From a virus, in IMG/VR virus record IMGVR_UViG_3300029286_000025, positions 17,159 to 81,158 of that record: a stretch of 64,000 bases of DNA; one strand, 5' to 3'. Below the pieces are notes generated by a model. It had not been told where the DNA came from and ran no database searches. It was given only the letters and a program-made list of their open reading frames with translations. Positions 51,205 through 59,659 of this stretch are shown one piece after another (the stretch's first letter is position 1; every line of letters starts with the position of its first letter). A program made the translations under genes and the position numbers.

Positions 51205-52827
51205 TTAATTTTTCCAGATAAATTTCAAACTACCACTATCATAAATTCGATAAATCTTTCTTTCTAACATGATTTCATGTTCTGTTTTGTTCGGATCAAA
51301 ACCTTCACTAACTAATTTATCTTTTCTAAAATTAAATCTATGATAACGTTTTTTATCTATAATATAGTAATAATTTGGTTGAGTTTTGTGAATTAATTTA
51401 AATCCAAGTTGTTTATACAATTCCCCTTGACTCCATGATCTATCAGCGTAACTAATCACTTCCTTATGTTTGTAATTTTCGATAAAATATTTGAATACTT
51501 TTTCAGAGCCACCAATTACTGATGTGTTTAATTTACTACAAAATCTCAACATTTCATAAACACCATCAGAATTACTTTGTTTCATAAATTTACGTTTCGA
51601 TCCAAAAGTCATCAAGGAAACCAATACATCATTATAAAACAAACCAAGTTTAATCTGTGATCCGACAAATCCTTGTAAATGACTTTTTTCTAAAAAATCA
51701 CGAATTAATTTATTATCTGTAATTTCTTTAATGATACATTTACGGGCGTAAATTTTATTTGGTGTTTTACCTATTAAATTTAGGATTCTGGATTTAATTA
51801 TTTCTTGTTTATAAATCCAATCATCTTCATAAATATGTATTAATTTTATATCTTGTTGTTCACATTTTTCTGTTTTATCTAAATGATAATTATTATCGAC
51901 ACCAAATTCATTGTGCCAAAATAATCCATTAAATTCAAATGCCAATTTTAAATCTGGTAAATAAATGTCTAGTTCATATGGTGAAATAATATTTCTTTTA
52001 TTTAATTGAATTTCTTTATTGTAATTTTCTTTAATGAAATTTTGAAGTTGTATTTCATAACCACTATTTGAAAAAGAATTTATCGGATTACAAAATGGAC
52101 ATAAAATAGTTTTATATGATATTCTATTTTTTATTGAAGAATTCATTTTAAATATATGTCCTTTTTCACACACATATTCATTATTATTGTTTACTAACAT
52201 AATACCATATTTAGATAAAATATTTAATCTTTTTATCATACGAGTATGTGATGATTTTTTACGAAAATCAGAATTTTTATTTAAATTATCAACTCCATAT
52301 TTTTCTAAACATGTTTTTTTATATTGTTCTAAATTATTATAGTTTTCATCACCATATTTTTCAAGTTTAGTTTGCTTTGATTTGTTTTTGAATTCATCCA
52401 ATTGTAAAGCGTGTTCTATCCCATAATTTTTAAATATTGTTTTTTTATTTTTTTCTATGTTATTATAGTTTTCATCATTATATCTTTCAATTTTAGTTTG
52501 TTTGGATTTATCTTTAAAAATATTAGTAGTAAAAAAATATTCATTACCATATTTATTTTTATTTGTAAGTTTATTTTTTACTATACTACATTTTTTACAA
52601 GTTATAAAATTATATTTTGATAACCTCAAAACGTAAGTTTGATATGACATTTTTAATATTTTTTCACACAAATCACATTTAACTTCAATTATTTGATGAG
52701 ATCCATTTGATAAATGTTCAACAGGAATTTTTAAGATATCTTTTAATTTAATATCATATTTAAGATTTTTATAAAAATTAATATTCTTTTTATTTATTTT
52801 TATTTCAACTTCTTTTGTTATTAACAT
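51205..52827 (-). CDS. Vsr-like homing endonuclease, paralogue of 1757-3310
   Basis: 540 residues. Zinc motif CDLCEKILKMSYQTY with CKKC, repeats of N-K-x-K-x-T-x-x-x-N/KYG (about residues 110-190), nuclease core YELDIYLPDLKLAFEFNGLF, WHNEFG and IKLIHIYEDDW, and the same C-terminal domain (KEITDNKLIRDFLEKSHLQG, EVISYADRSWSQGELYKQLG, ending IYRIYDSGSLKFIW). Identity with the copy beside the sheath gene runs over the whole length, though the N-terminal thirds differ most. It is intact, located directly upstream of uvsX. Confidence 0.82.
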   Translation of the reverse strand: MLITKEVEIKINKKNINFYKNLKYDIKLKDILKIPVEHLSNGSHQIIEVKCDLCEKILKMSYQTYVLRLSKYNFITCKKCSIVKNKLTNKNKYGNEYFFTTNIFKDKSKQTKIERYNDENYNNIEKNKKTIFKNYGIEHALQLDEFKNKSKQTKLEKYGDENYNNLEQYKKTCLEKYGVDNLNKNSDFRKKSSHTRMIKRLNILSKYGIMLVNNNNEYVCEKGHIFKMNSSIKNRISYKTILCPFCNPINSFSNSGYEIQLQNFIKENYNKEIQLNKRNIISPYELDIYLPDLKLAFEFNGLFWHNEFGVDNNYHLDKTEKCEQQDIKLIHIYEDDWIYKQEIIKSRILNLIGKTPNKIYARKCIIKEITDNKLIRDFLEKSHLQGFVGSQIKLGLFYNDVLVSLMTFGSKRKFMKQSNSDGVYEMLRFCSKLNTSVIGGSEKVFKYFIENYKHKEVISYADRSWSQGELYKQLGFKLIHKTQPNYYYIIDKKRYHRFNFRKDKLVSEGFDPNKTEHEIMLERKIYRIYDSGSLKFIWKN

Positions 52828-52931
52828 ATCATATTTTTATATAAAAATATTAAATTTGTTTTAATTTTTTCAATTTGGAACTAATTAATAATATATATAA
52901 ATTATCTTCAAAAATCAATCACCTTAAAAAT

Positions 52932-53327
52932 ATGAATTTCTATTTGGTACTAAGTAAAGATAACAGAAAATGGAAGAAATATATTAAAGTAAACAGAATA
53001 CGAAATAAGGTAATAATCGATATTAAGACAGCACTGGAAGAAAATGATATAACAGATGAAAAATTTTCTGATTATTTCAATTTATTAATTTATACCAGAA
53101 TCATACAGGCACTAAATAAAGAAAAGGATGTGTATTACATCCCTAACTTCTCGAATAAGAAATTCGATATAAAAGAAATATTTAAGATTAAAAAGATATT
53201 AACTGGTGGAACTTATTTTAATATCCTGATGTTTTTTGATGAATTTAAGGATGATGTTAGATTCCAGAATGAAGTTTTAACAAATATTACTTTATTTGAT
53301 AAATCTCAAATAATTAAGGATTATTAA
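52932..53327 (+). CDS. Hypothetical protein, 131 aa
   Basis: Start chosen at ATG 52932 (MNFYLVLSKDNRKWKKYIKV), since the in-frame TTG at 52875 precedes a promoter-like TTAATAATATATATAAA. The protein is alpha/beta, basic in its first half, with IKTALEENDITDEKFSDYFN and ILTGGTYFNILMFFDEF. I do not recognise it. Its stop overlaps the stop of the converging gene. Confidence 0.5.
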   Translation: MNFYLVLSKDNRKWKKYIKVNRIRNKVIIDIKTALEENDITDEKFSDYFNLLIYTRIIQALNKEKDVYYIPNFSNKKFDIKEIFKIKKILTGGTYFNILMFFDEFKDDVRFQNEVLTNITLFDKSQIIKDY

Positions 53328-53791
53328 GATAAATATTTAGATAAGTTTGGACAACCCATTTCATTAAGATACATAGATAAAGCTTTATATCTCAATTCTT
53401 TGGATAATAATGGATTTTTATCTCTTACGGAAAGAAAATCAACTAAATTTTTCCATCTGGCTGCATATTCTCTATCTTCCCAATCACCAGCAATATTCAT
53501 CATTTCCTGCCACTCTTTTTCCTTTTGTTCTATTTCTTTACGTAAAGAATTGCAATAATTTAACCATTTTTCACCCCTATTTGGATCAAATTCTGGACCA
53601 AAATCGTCCATATTTGATATTGATATTTTATTAAATCTACTTTGTATTTCATTTTCATAAAAAGTATCAGCATTAAAAAACATATCATCTGCTTTTTTTC
53701 TACAATATTGATAACTTTCTGTGGTTTCGGCAATTACTTTTACAGTGGAAGTAATATCATTTCCATTTTCATCAATAACAATATATTTCAT
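53324..53791 (-). CDS. Hypothetical protein, 155 aa
   Basis: Begins MKYIVIDENGNDITSTVKVI, a beta-hairpin-like opening, then largely helical and charged (KWLNYCNSLRKEIEQKEKEW, DFLSVRDKNPLLSKELRYKA). No known domain recognised. It is the last gene of a leftward group starting at 55756. Confidence 0.5.
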   Translation of the reverse strand: MKYIVIDENGNDITSTVKVIAETTESYQYCRKKADDMFFNADTFYENEIQSRFNKISISNMDDFGPEFDPNRGEKWLNYCNSLRKEIEQKEKEWQEMMNIAGDWEDREYAARWKNLVDFLSVRDKNPLLSKELRYKALSMYLNEMGCPNLSKYLS

Positions 53792-53800
53792 ATTTTTAAT

Positions 53801-54325
53801 TTAACAAGTAAGTAATTCTAATTCACAGGGTGGTTCGGTAAAAATATCATTTAGAATTGTTCTTCTAGATTCATTGATATATTTTTCTTCATTTTTATAT
53901 TGAACACCATTTATCCAATATTCTTGTTTAAAAATTTCAATATAAGCTGGATTATTAACTCTATGCCAAAATCCGTTTTTACTGTATATTTTAAGACTAT
54001 CAGATTCATAGGCTGGTAAATCACCATCTCTATGTAATTTTCCATTGATTACCCAAATACATATATCGTTTTTTCTTATAAATGCTGGACCATTTTTTCG
54101 ATAAAGTTTGTTATCTAAAAAATAAAGGATATCACCACTAAATATATCTATTTGTCCATAACCTTCTATTTTAATATTACATTTTTCTATATTTTCTGTA
54201 TATATTCTAATTGTTAATTTAATACCATTTTCCATAACATTATCTGTTACAAAATGTGCTATTTTTCGTAAATCTCCACTTCCATGTTCTACTAAATTCG
54301 AACTTGTTCTTTTTTTACCCCACAT
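53801..54325 (-). CDS. MORN-variant repeat protein
   Basis: 174 residues with the repeated pattern G-x-L-H-R-x-x-x-x-P-A-x: LYRKNGPAFIRKNDICIWVI, GKLHRDGDLPAYESDSLKIY and GFWHRVNNPAYIEIFKQEYW then INGVQYK. These hairpin repeats occur in many phage and bacterial proteins of unknown role. It starts one base after the stop of the small zinc protein gene, in the methyltransferase operon. Confidence 0.55.
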   Translation of the reverse strand: MWGKKRTSSNLVEHGSGDLRKIAHFVTDNVMENGIKLTIRIYTENIEKCNIKIEGYGQIDIFSGDILYFLDNKLYRKNGPAFIRKNDICIWVINGKLHRDGDLPAYESDSLKIYSKNGFWHRVNNPAYIEIFKQEYWINGVQYKNEEKYINESRRTILNDIFTEPPCELELLTC

Positions 54326-54326
54326 A

Positions 54327-54482
54327 TTATTTTACAGTATACCAATCACCATTATAATTTAATTGTGTCTTTTTACAATGAATGCAAGTTCTTGTCACAT
54401 TAAAATCATAAAATGATACTTTTTCTAACCATTCGTGTTTACCAAATAAACATTTTAAATAATTTTTTAGTTTTTCTTTCAT
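54327..54482 (-). CDS. Small zinc-finger-like protein, 51 aa (DUF1660-like)
   Basis: ATG overlaps the methyltransferase stop (ATGA), so it is translationally coupled. KCLFGKHEWLEK followed by RTCIHCKK gives Cys, His and a CxxC that may bind zinc, like the small prophage proteins called DUF1660. Function unknown. Confidence 0.55.
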   Translation of the reverse strand: MKEKLKNYLKCLFGKHEWLEKVSFYDFNVTRTCIHCKKTQLNYNGDWYTVK

Positions 54483-55393
54483 GGTTTAATTTTTGGAATG
54501 TTTTTAAGTATATGTGAAATTACATCAATCGTCCAACCGTTGCCCAACATCTTAAATCTTTCATTAATTGGAACTCCGTCCACTTCAGTATATTTATCTG
54601 GAACTGTTTGTAGTCTTTCCGCTTCAATTATATCTAATTTCCGATAAACATCATTATTATAATCCAGACAAATATTTAACCCAGCACAAGTTGTTGATAA
54701 TGTACAAGTTTTACCATTTGGAAAATATGCTCTATGTCCTTGTGATTTCCACCCAGTATCATTTAAATCCCATTGAACATAGGTTCCTTTTTTAGTTATC
54801 CATTTACTTCTGGTAATTCTACTATCTTTTTTTAAGAGTCTGTGTTTTGCGTTATTATTGATTATGTCCTTAAATGATAAATATTTGTTTTTTGGCAAAT
54901 CAACAACAGGAATATTTGTCCAATAAAGTCTCCGTCTATTTTGAGCAGATACCAAATTACTATTAATTTCGATTAAGATGGTATCCGGATAAATTTTCAA
55001 CAACATTTCTGTTATTTGATTTTTCCATTTTTCTAACATAATAACATTTTCGAGTAAGAAATATTTGGGTTTCGTTTCTTTTAATATTCTTATGAATTCC
55101 AAAAACAATCCACTTTTAAGACCATTCAACCCCAATCCATTGGGGTTTGATCTACTTAAATCCTGACAAGGACTACCTGCAAACAAAAGGTCAATTTCCT
55201 CTTTAAATGAATGACCATTGACCCCCCGTACATCATTGAGTTGAATTGTATTAGGATAATTACATTGTGTTACTAATTTGGAAAATTGATCAATTTCACT
55301 TGCATAATAATTATCATATTTTATTCCCGCTTTATTTAGTGCGATTTGTCCACATGACATTCCATCGAATAATGATAAGATATTGTATCCCAT
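54479..55393 (-). CDS. DNA (cytosine-5) methyltransferase
   Basis: 304 residues with all main C5 motifs in order: SLFDGMSCGQIAL (motif I, SAM binding), AGSPCQDLS (motif IV, catalytic Cys76), LLENV (motif VI, Glu115), QNRRRLYW (motif VIII) and KMLGNGWTIDVI (motif X). The target recognition part between VIII and IX is short. No restriction partner is beside it, so it is an orphan enzyme that may protect phage DNA from host restriction or mark it. The recognition site cannot be read from the sequence. Confidence 0.92.
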   Translation of the reverse strand: MGYNILSLFDGMSCGQIALNKAGIKYDNYYASEIDQFSKLVTQCNYPNTIQLNDVRGVNGHSFKEEIDLLFAGSPCQDLSRSNPNGLGLNGLKSGLFLEFIRILKETKPKYFLLENVIMLEKWKNQITEMLLKIYPDTILIEINSNLVSAQNRRRLYWTNIPVVDLPKNKYLSFKDIINNNAKHRLLKKDSRITRSKWITKKGTYVQWDLNDTGWKSQGHRAYFPNGKTCTLSTTCAGLNICLDYNNDVYRKLDIIEAERLQTVPDKYTEVDGVPINERFKMLGNGWTIDVISHILKNIPKIKP

Positions 55394-55402
55394 ATTTTTT
55401 AT

Positions 55403-55756
55403 TTAAAGTTCGTTAATACTATTTCTATCTGTTGTGTCTTTATCAAATACTGTTTCATTTATTTCTTGAACAAAATCTTCAAATTCTCTTCTGTTTTTCA
55501 TAATCATGTAATCACCAGAATCAAATTTTATATAAAAGTTGGTTTTTCTTTCGTGTAACGAAATTAACATTACATTATTACTTGTTACACCCATTCCGAA
55601 TAGATTTGTGTATAATGACAATACATAATCATCATCCATATAAATCAGTGCTTTATTTGGATGATCAGATGATATAACTATGATTTTTTCTGTATTTTTT
55701 AGGAGATTTCTAACTATTTGAAATAGTTTAGTCCTGACTTCCGGTTTTAATTTCAT
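55403..55756 (-). CDS. Hypothetical protein, 117 aa
   Basis: First gene of the leftward methyltransferase group, nine bases upstream of it. A helix (PEVRTKLFQIVRNLLKNTEK) is followed by a beta-rich segment (IIVISSDHPNKALIYMDDDY, VTSNNVMLISLHE) and an acidic tail. No family recognised. Confidence 0.5.
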   Translation of the reverse strand: MKLKPEVRTKLFQIVRNLLKNTEKIIVISSDHPNKALIYMDDDYVLSLYTNLFGMGVTSNNVMLISLHERKTNFYIKFDSGDYMIMKNRREFEDFVQEINETVFDKDTTDRNSINEL

Positions 55757-55873
55757 ATTACAAAATTATGAAAAAATAATTAAATAAAAAAATTTAATTG
55801 AAATATATTTTATATTCCCCTCAAATATAGGAAAAAAATTCAATAAAAAAAAATTCAATAGGTGTTTCCATTT

Positions 55874-55892
55874 TTAATATATAAAAACAAAA
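55874..55892 (+). promoter_or_regulatory. Promoter-like box TTAATATATAAAAACAAAA before the baseplate operon
   Basis: The box lies about 16 bases before the start at 55908 and would drive the whole rightward baseplate operon. Confidence 0.45.
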
Positions 55893-55907
55893 GTAATATA
55901 ATTTTAG

Positions 55908-57746
55908 ATGGTTCACAATGAAATGAGTTTTTTATTTAATCCAACAATACAGCCAACTGTGGGTGATCCGATTAGAGTAAACAATAATAACAATACTGGT
56001 GATATTTTTGGAACGATTCCAACGAAAACTAAAGCTAGAATTTATAAAGATCCGGGTGATGGTAAAAATGTAATAGATTATGTGAATAATAAAATATATG
56101 CTAGGGATAGATTAGAACAAGACCCATATGTTACATTGTTGAATTATTTTAATGATTCTGGAACTAAAGGTCCAATTTCAATGATTTTAAAACCAGCGGA
56201 TTTTGTTTATTTAAAAGATTTGGGGGTTTATCCAATCAATAGATTAATAATTTTAAGAAGATATAGGGATGGTTGTATTGTACCAAATAATCTAACATTA
56301 TTTAAAGAGAAACCAATAGCAACCGTAATTGGGTGGATTAAAGTGGATGATTCAAATAAAGATTTATTTTCATTTTCTTTTGGTGAAAGTTGGGTTGATC
56401 AAACTGATACATTAGATAAGGTTATTGGAAAAATAATGAAAGAACAATTTGGTGTAAGTGTAGGTGATTTTTTACCAGTTCCTGCTTGGTCACAAGGGTT
56501 TTTATTTGGTATGTTAAACCGTATGGGTTTAACAACATACAGTGCAACTAATGTTCCTACTGGTGATCCAAATGTATTAAGAACATCAAAAATGAGAGAA
56601 GTTGAATCACAATCATTAAAAAGTGATTTGAAAATCACTTTTGAAACATCATATGAACAGAAATATATCGATAAAGTAGATCCGGGTTTGGCATTTCAAG
56701 ATATTTTGTCAAATTTGGCTAGAATCGGAACATCTGATCAGAGGTTTATTTTAAATGCGGATAATAATAATTCTTTTAGTAAATTTGTTGAGGCCGTAAA
56801 TGCAAAAGCCGAATATGCATCAAGTGCGTGGGTCGCGTTTGGAAAACAATTAATAGATGAATTTATGGGTGCGATTACTGATTTTTTTTATGGTGAAAAA
56901 TCTGAATTTGCACCAATATATGATAGTATTACTAAAGAAAATGTAAAATTGGCCGGAAGTGACACAGAAAGGGATAAAAAAATAGCGAGTTTAGATGCTG
57001 ATATTGCAAGATTTAAAAAATTAAAAGATAAATCTAAAAATAATAAAGAATTTTGGGACAGACAAATTTTAGATAAAGAAAACAAAAAGAATGAAATTTT
57101 AAATCCAAAAGAAAAACCAAAAATAAAACAAGATTCATTACAAAAAATGAGTGGGGCGAAAGAAACATTTGATGCAATATCAGGTGTAATGGAAAGGGGT
57201 GCTAATACTTTATTAGCAGGTTCTGTTTATCGTTATCGTTGGCCTTTAATAGGAAGTATTGGTTTAATGAGTGGACTATCTACAACACCTTGGCATTTAA
57301 CAGTTGGAAATCCATTTTCACCAATTTTAAGTATGGGAAATGTTTATTTAGAAAATGGTGTTGATTTAAAATTTAGTAATGAATTAGGTTTTCAGGACAT
57401 GCCCAAAAGGGTTGATGTTACAATTGATTTAAAAATGGGTAGACCACTTGGTAGATGGGAAATTGAAAGAATGTTTAATAATCAATATGGTAGGGTTTAT
57501 ACAAAAGCTGCAGTGGATGGTGGGACTTTGGGTGAAGTCGAAATAACAGCTAAACGTGAATCAATTATTAAATCTCCAAATGGCCAAGTAAATTTAGATT
57601 TAAGTAATTTTAAAACTACAATGAAACCAGTTCCGACACTAAATGCTATTGTACCAAATGATAAAACCCAAGATGATCCAGTGACTTATTATGGAAATGG
57701 TAATTTTAAATATCAAGAAAATCCAGAGGGTGGTTATACCTCTTAA
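55908..57746 (+). CDS. Tail/baseplate structural protein, 612 aa
   Basis: First gene of the baseplate operon. The N-terminal 200 residues contain PISMILKPADFVYLKDLGVY and NRLIILRRYRDGCIVPNNLT, a beta-rich part like those in tail proteins. A middle coiled-coil stretch (DTERDKKIASLDADIARFKK, around residues 345-410) is followed by WPLIGSIGLMSGLSTTPWHL and PKRVDVTIDLKMGRPLGRWE, which looks like a second tube-like domain. I cannot name a T4 counterpart with certainty, perhaps a gp48-type tube cap. The next gene starts 14 bases after its stop. Confidence 0.6.
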   Translation: MVHNEMSFLFNPTIQPTVGDPIRVNNNNNTGDIFGTIPTKTKARIYKDPGDGKNVIDYVNNKIYARDRLEQDPYVTLLNYFNDSGTKGPISMILKPADFVYLKDLGVYPINRLIILRRYRDGCIVPNNLTLFKEKPIATVIGWIKVDDSNKDLFSFSFGESWVDQTDTLDKVIGKIMKEQFGVSVGDFLPVPAWSQGFLFGMLNRMGLTTYSATNVPTGDPNVLRTSKMREVESQSLKSDLKITFETSYEQKYIDKVDPGLAFQDILSNLARIGTSDQRFILNADNNNSFSKFVEAVNAKAEYASSAWVAFGKQLIDEFMGAITDFFYGEKSEFAPIYDSITKENVKLAGSDTERDKKIASLDADIARFKKLKDKSKNNKEFWDRQILDKENKKNEILNPKEKPKIKQDSLQKMSGAKETFDAISGVMERGANTLLAGSVYRYRWPLIGSIGLMSGLSTTPWHLTVGNPFSPILSMGNVYLENGVDLKFSNELGFQDMPKRVDVTIDLKMGRPLGRWEIERMFNNQYGRVYTKAAVDGGTLGEVEITAKRESIIKSPNGQVNLDLSNFKTTMKPVPTLNAIVPNDKTQDDPVTYYGNGNFKYQENPEGGYTS

Positions 57747-57760
57747 AAAATAAATTAAAA

Positions 57761-58240
57761 ATGGCAAACTTATATACATTAGAAAACGCAACAATTCAAA
57801 TAGACAGTGATGGAAATCCGATCACAAATATTATCACACCATTGGTTATTACACGTGATGATATAACATTATATCCACATATAATAACTATCACGGAGGA
57901 AATGAGACCGGATTTGATTACTTGGTCGATATATGGTAAGAAAGGATATATTGATGAAATTATGACATTAAACAATATAGTTGATGTTTTTTCTATAAGG
58001 CAAGGTGATATAGTGTGGTTTTGTGATGAAAGTGATATTCCAAAATTACAAGTTGCACAAGGTTCAAAAACAAATGCTGAAATTATTAATTCTTTAGTTG
58101 ATCCGAATTCTGAAAGAAAAATAGATTTTAATAGAGAAACTGGTGAAAATTTATTACCATCAATTAAGCCAACAAATTTGAAACAAGTTCAGGTTGATTC
58201 AAATAATAGTACTATAACAATAATTAATAAACTAAAATGA
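57761..58240 (+). CDS. Baseplate wedge protein with LysM-like segment (gp53-like)
   Basis: 159 residues. The segment ITEEMRPDLITWSIYGKKGY followed by DEIMTLNNIVDVFSIRQGDI resembles the LysM-like part of gp53-type wedge proteins (R-x-D-L-I, Y-G, N-x-I, x-P/V-F-x-I-x-x-G-D). These join wedge sectors around the hub. The C-terminal 50 residues are polar and probably extended. The stop overlaps the next start by four bases. Confidence 0.6.
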   Translation: MANLYTLENATIQIDSDGNPITNIITPLVITRDDITLYPHIITITEEMRPDLITWSIYGKKGYIDEIMTLNNIVDVFSIRQGDIVWFCDESDIPKLQVAQGSKTNAEIINSLVDPNSERKIDFNRETGENLLPSIKPTNLKQVQVDSNNSTITIINKLK

Positions 58241-59658
58241 TAAAAAGAATAACATCATCGGATAAAGTAATGGAGGAATTGGTAATATCTTATAAAGAAG
58301 ACGTAACCGAATCAGATGCTCAGATTTGGGCTAGGGATTTGGGAAAATTTCCGTATATGGTTTTTTCATATGGTAATAAATTGGCATTGGATGCGAATGA
58401 TATAATTTATTTTAAATTAATTGGTGATGGTTATATTCCGGAAATACAAGTTGTTTTTAGAGACCCAACAAATAAACTAATTGATGATAATTTCCCATTA
58501 GATAAATCAATTGTGAGTTTGATGATAAAATCAAATTCTGAAATTTTAATGCCAATAAGATGTGATTTTTATATTACTAATTTTAATCCAGTTAAAAGTT
58601 CGTCAATTGGTGATGATAAAGTTTTTACTATGAGAGCTGTATTGGATTTGCCAATAATTATTAAAAATTCCAGTTTTCCAAAAATGACAAGTTTTGATGT
58701 GTTGAAAAAAATTGCAAACGAATGTTTATTGGGTTTTTGTACAAATATCGATAATACAACTGACACTATGACTTGGATATGTCCGGGTGATGATTATATT
58801 AAAGAATTTATACCAGAAACAGTTTCACAGGCATATAAAAGTAATGATAGTTTCTTATGGTCTTTTGTTGATTATTATTATAATTTAAATTATATTGATA
58901 TTGAAACAGAATTAAACGAAAATATAAATAGTCAATTAACAGTTTTAAACACAAAAGATACAAAAGATACTGAAGAAACAATACCATTAATATTAAATAA
59001 TCATCCAAATTCAAAACATTCCAATTTATATATTCAATCTTGGAATTTGATAAATGATAGTACATCTATAAATTTTGATGTTGGTTATGAACCTTATATT
59101 TATTATTTTGATGATTTGGGAAAGAAATTTAATTATTTATTAATGGATACGATTTCTACAGCTGGTGACGATAAATCAAAAATAGTTTTGAAACAAAGAA
59201 ATGATGATGTTAATACAAACGCTGGAAATGTTCAACAGAAAAAGAAATATTTTATGGGAAAAATTGATACAGATAATGTTCATGAGAATTTTATTTATAC
59301 CCAATTACAAAATAAGAATAACATTAAATCACTTCAAAAAATAAAAATAAATGTTGTTTTACCAAATCCAAATTTTGAACTTTATCGTTTTCAACCAGTT
59401 GAAATTGTTTTATATGATTTAAATGATATGCAAGCAAAAGCAGGAAAAAGTGATAATAGTGTTCAACAAACAATCAATAATGAAAATAGAATAAATAATA
59501 GATTATCAGGAAAATGGTTAATAACTGGTATTAATTGGATTTTTGATAAACCAAGTGGAAAATATAGAGGTAATCAAACAGTTTTTAGACAAGAAGTGAC
59601 ACTTGTTAGAAGAGAATTAACCACATTATATACAAATAAAAAAGTAACAACAACATAA
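58237..59658 (+). CDS. Baseplate hub protein (gp27/gpD-like)
   Basis: 473 residues. The order of segments is that of hub proteins: beta-barrel with ALDANDIIYFKLIGDGYIPE, then SFDVLKKIANECLLGFCTNI, then SFLWSFVDYYYNLNYID, and a C-terminal beta domain with NFELYRFQPVEIVLYDLND and SGKWLITGINWIFDKP. T4 gp27 and phage D-proteins form the trimeric hub that connects tube and spike. ATG overlaps the previous stop (ATGATAA type). The next gene follows by one base. Confidence 0.6.
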   Translation: MIKRITSSDKVMEELVISYKEDVTESDAQIWARDLGKFPYMVFSYGNKLALDANDIIYFKLIGDGYIPEIQVVFRDPTNKLIDDNFPLDKSIVSLMIKSNSEILMPIRCDFYITNFNPVKSSSIGDDKVFTMRAVLDLPIIIKNSSFPKMTSFDVLKKIANECLLGFCTNIDNTTDTMTWICPGDDYIKEFIPETVSQAYKSNDSFLWSFVDYYYNLNYIDIETELNENINSQLTVLNTKDTKDTEETIPLILNNHPNSKHSNLYIQSWNLINDSTSINFDVGYEPYIYYFDDLGKKFNYLLMDTISTAGDDKSKIVLKQRNDDVNTNAGNVQQKKKYFMGKIDTDNVHENFIYTQLQNKNNIKSLQKIKINVVLPNPNFELYRFQPVEIVLYDLNDMQAKAGKSDNSVQQTINNENRINNRLSGKWLITGINWIFDKPSGKYRGNQTVFRQEVTLVRRELTTLYTNKKVTTT

Positions 59659-59659
59659 T

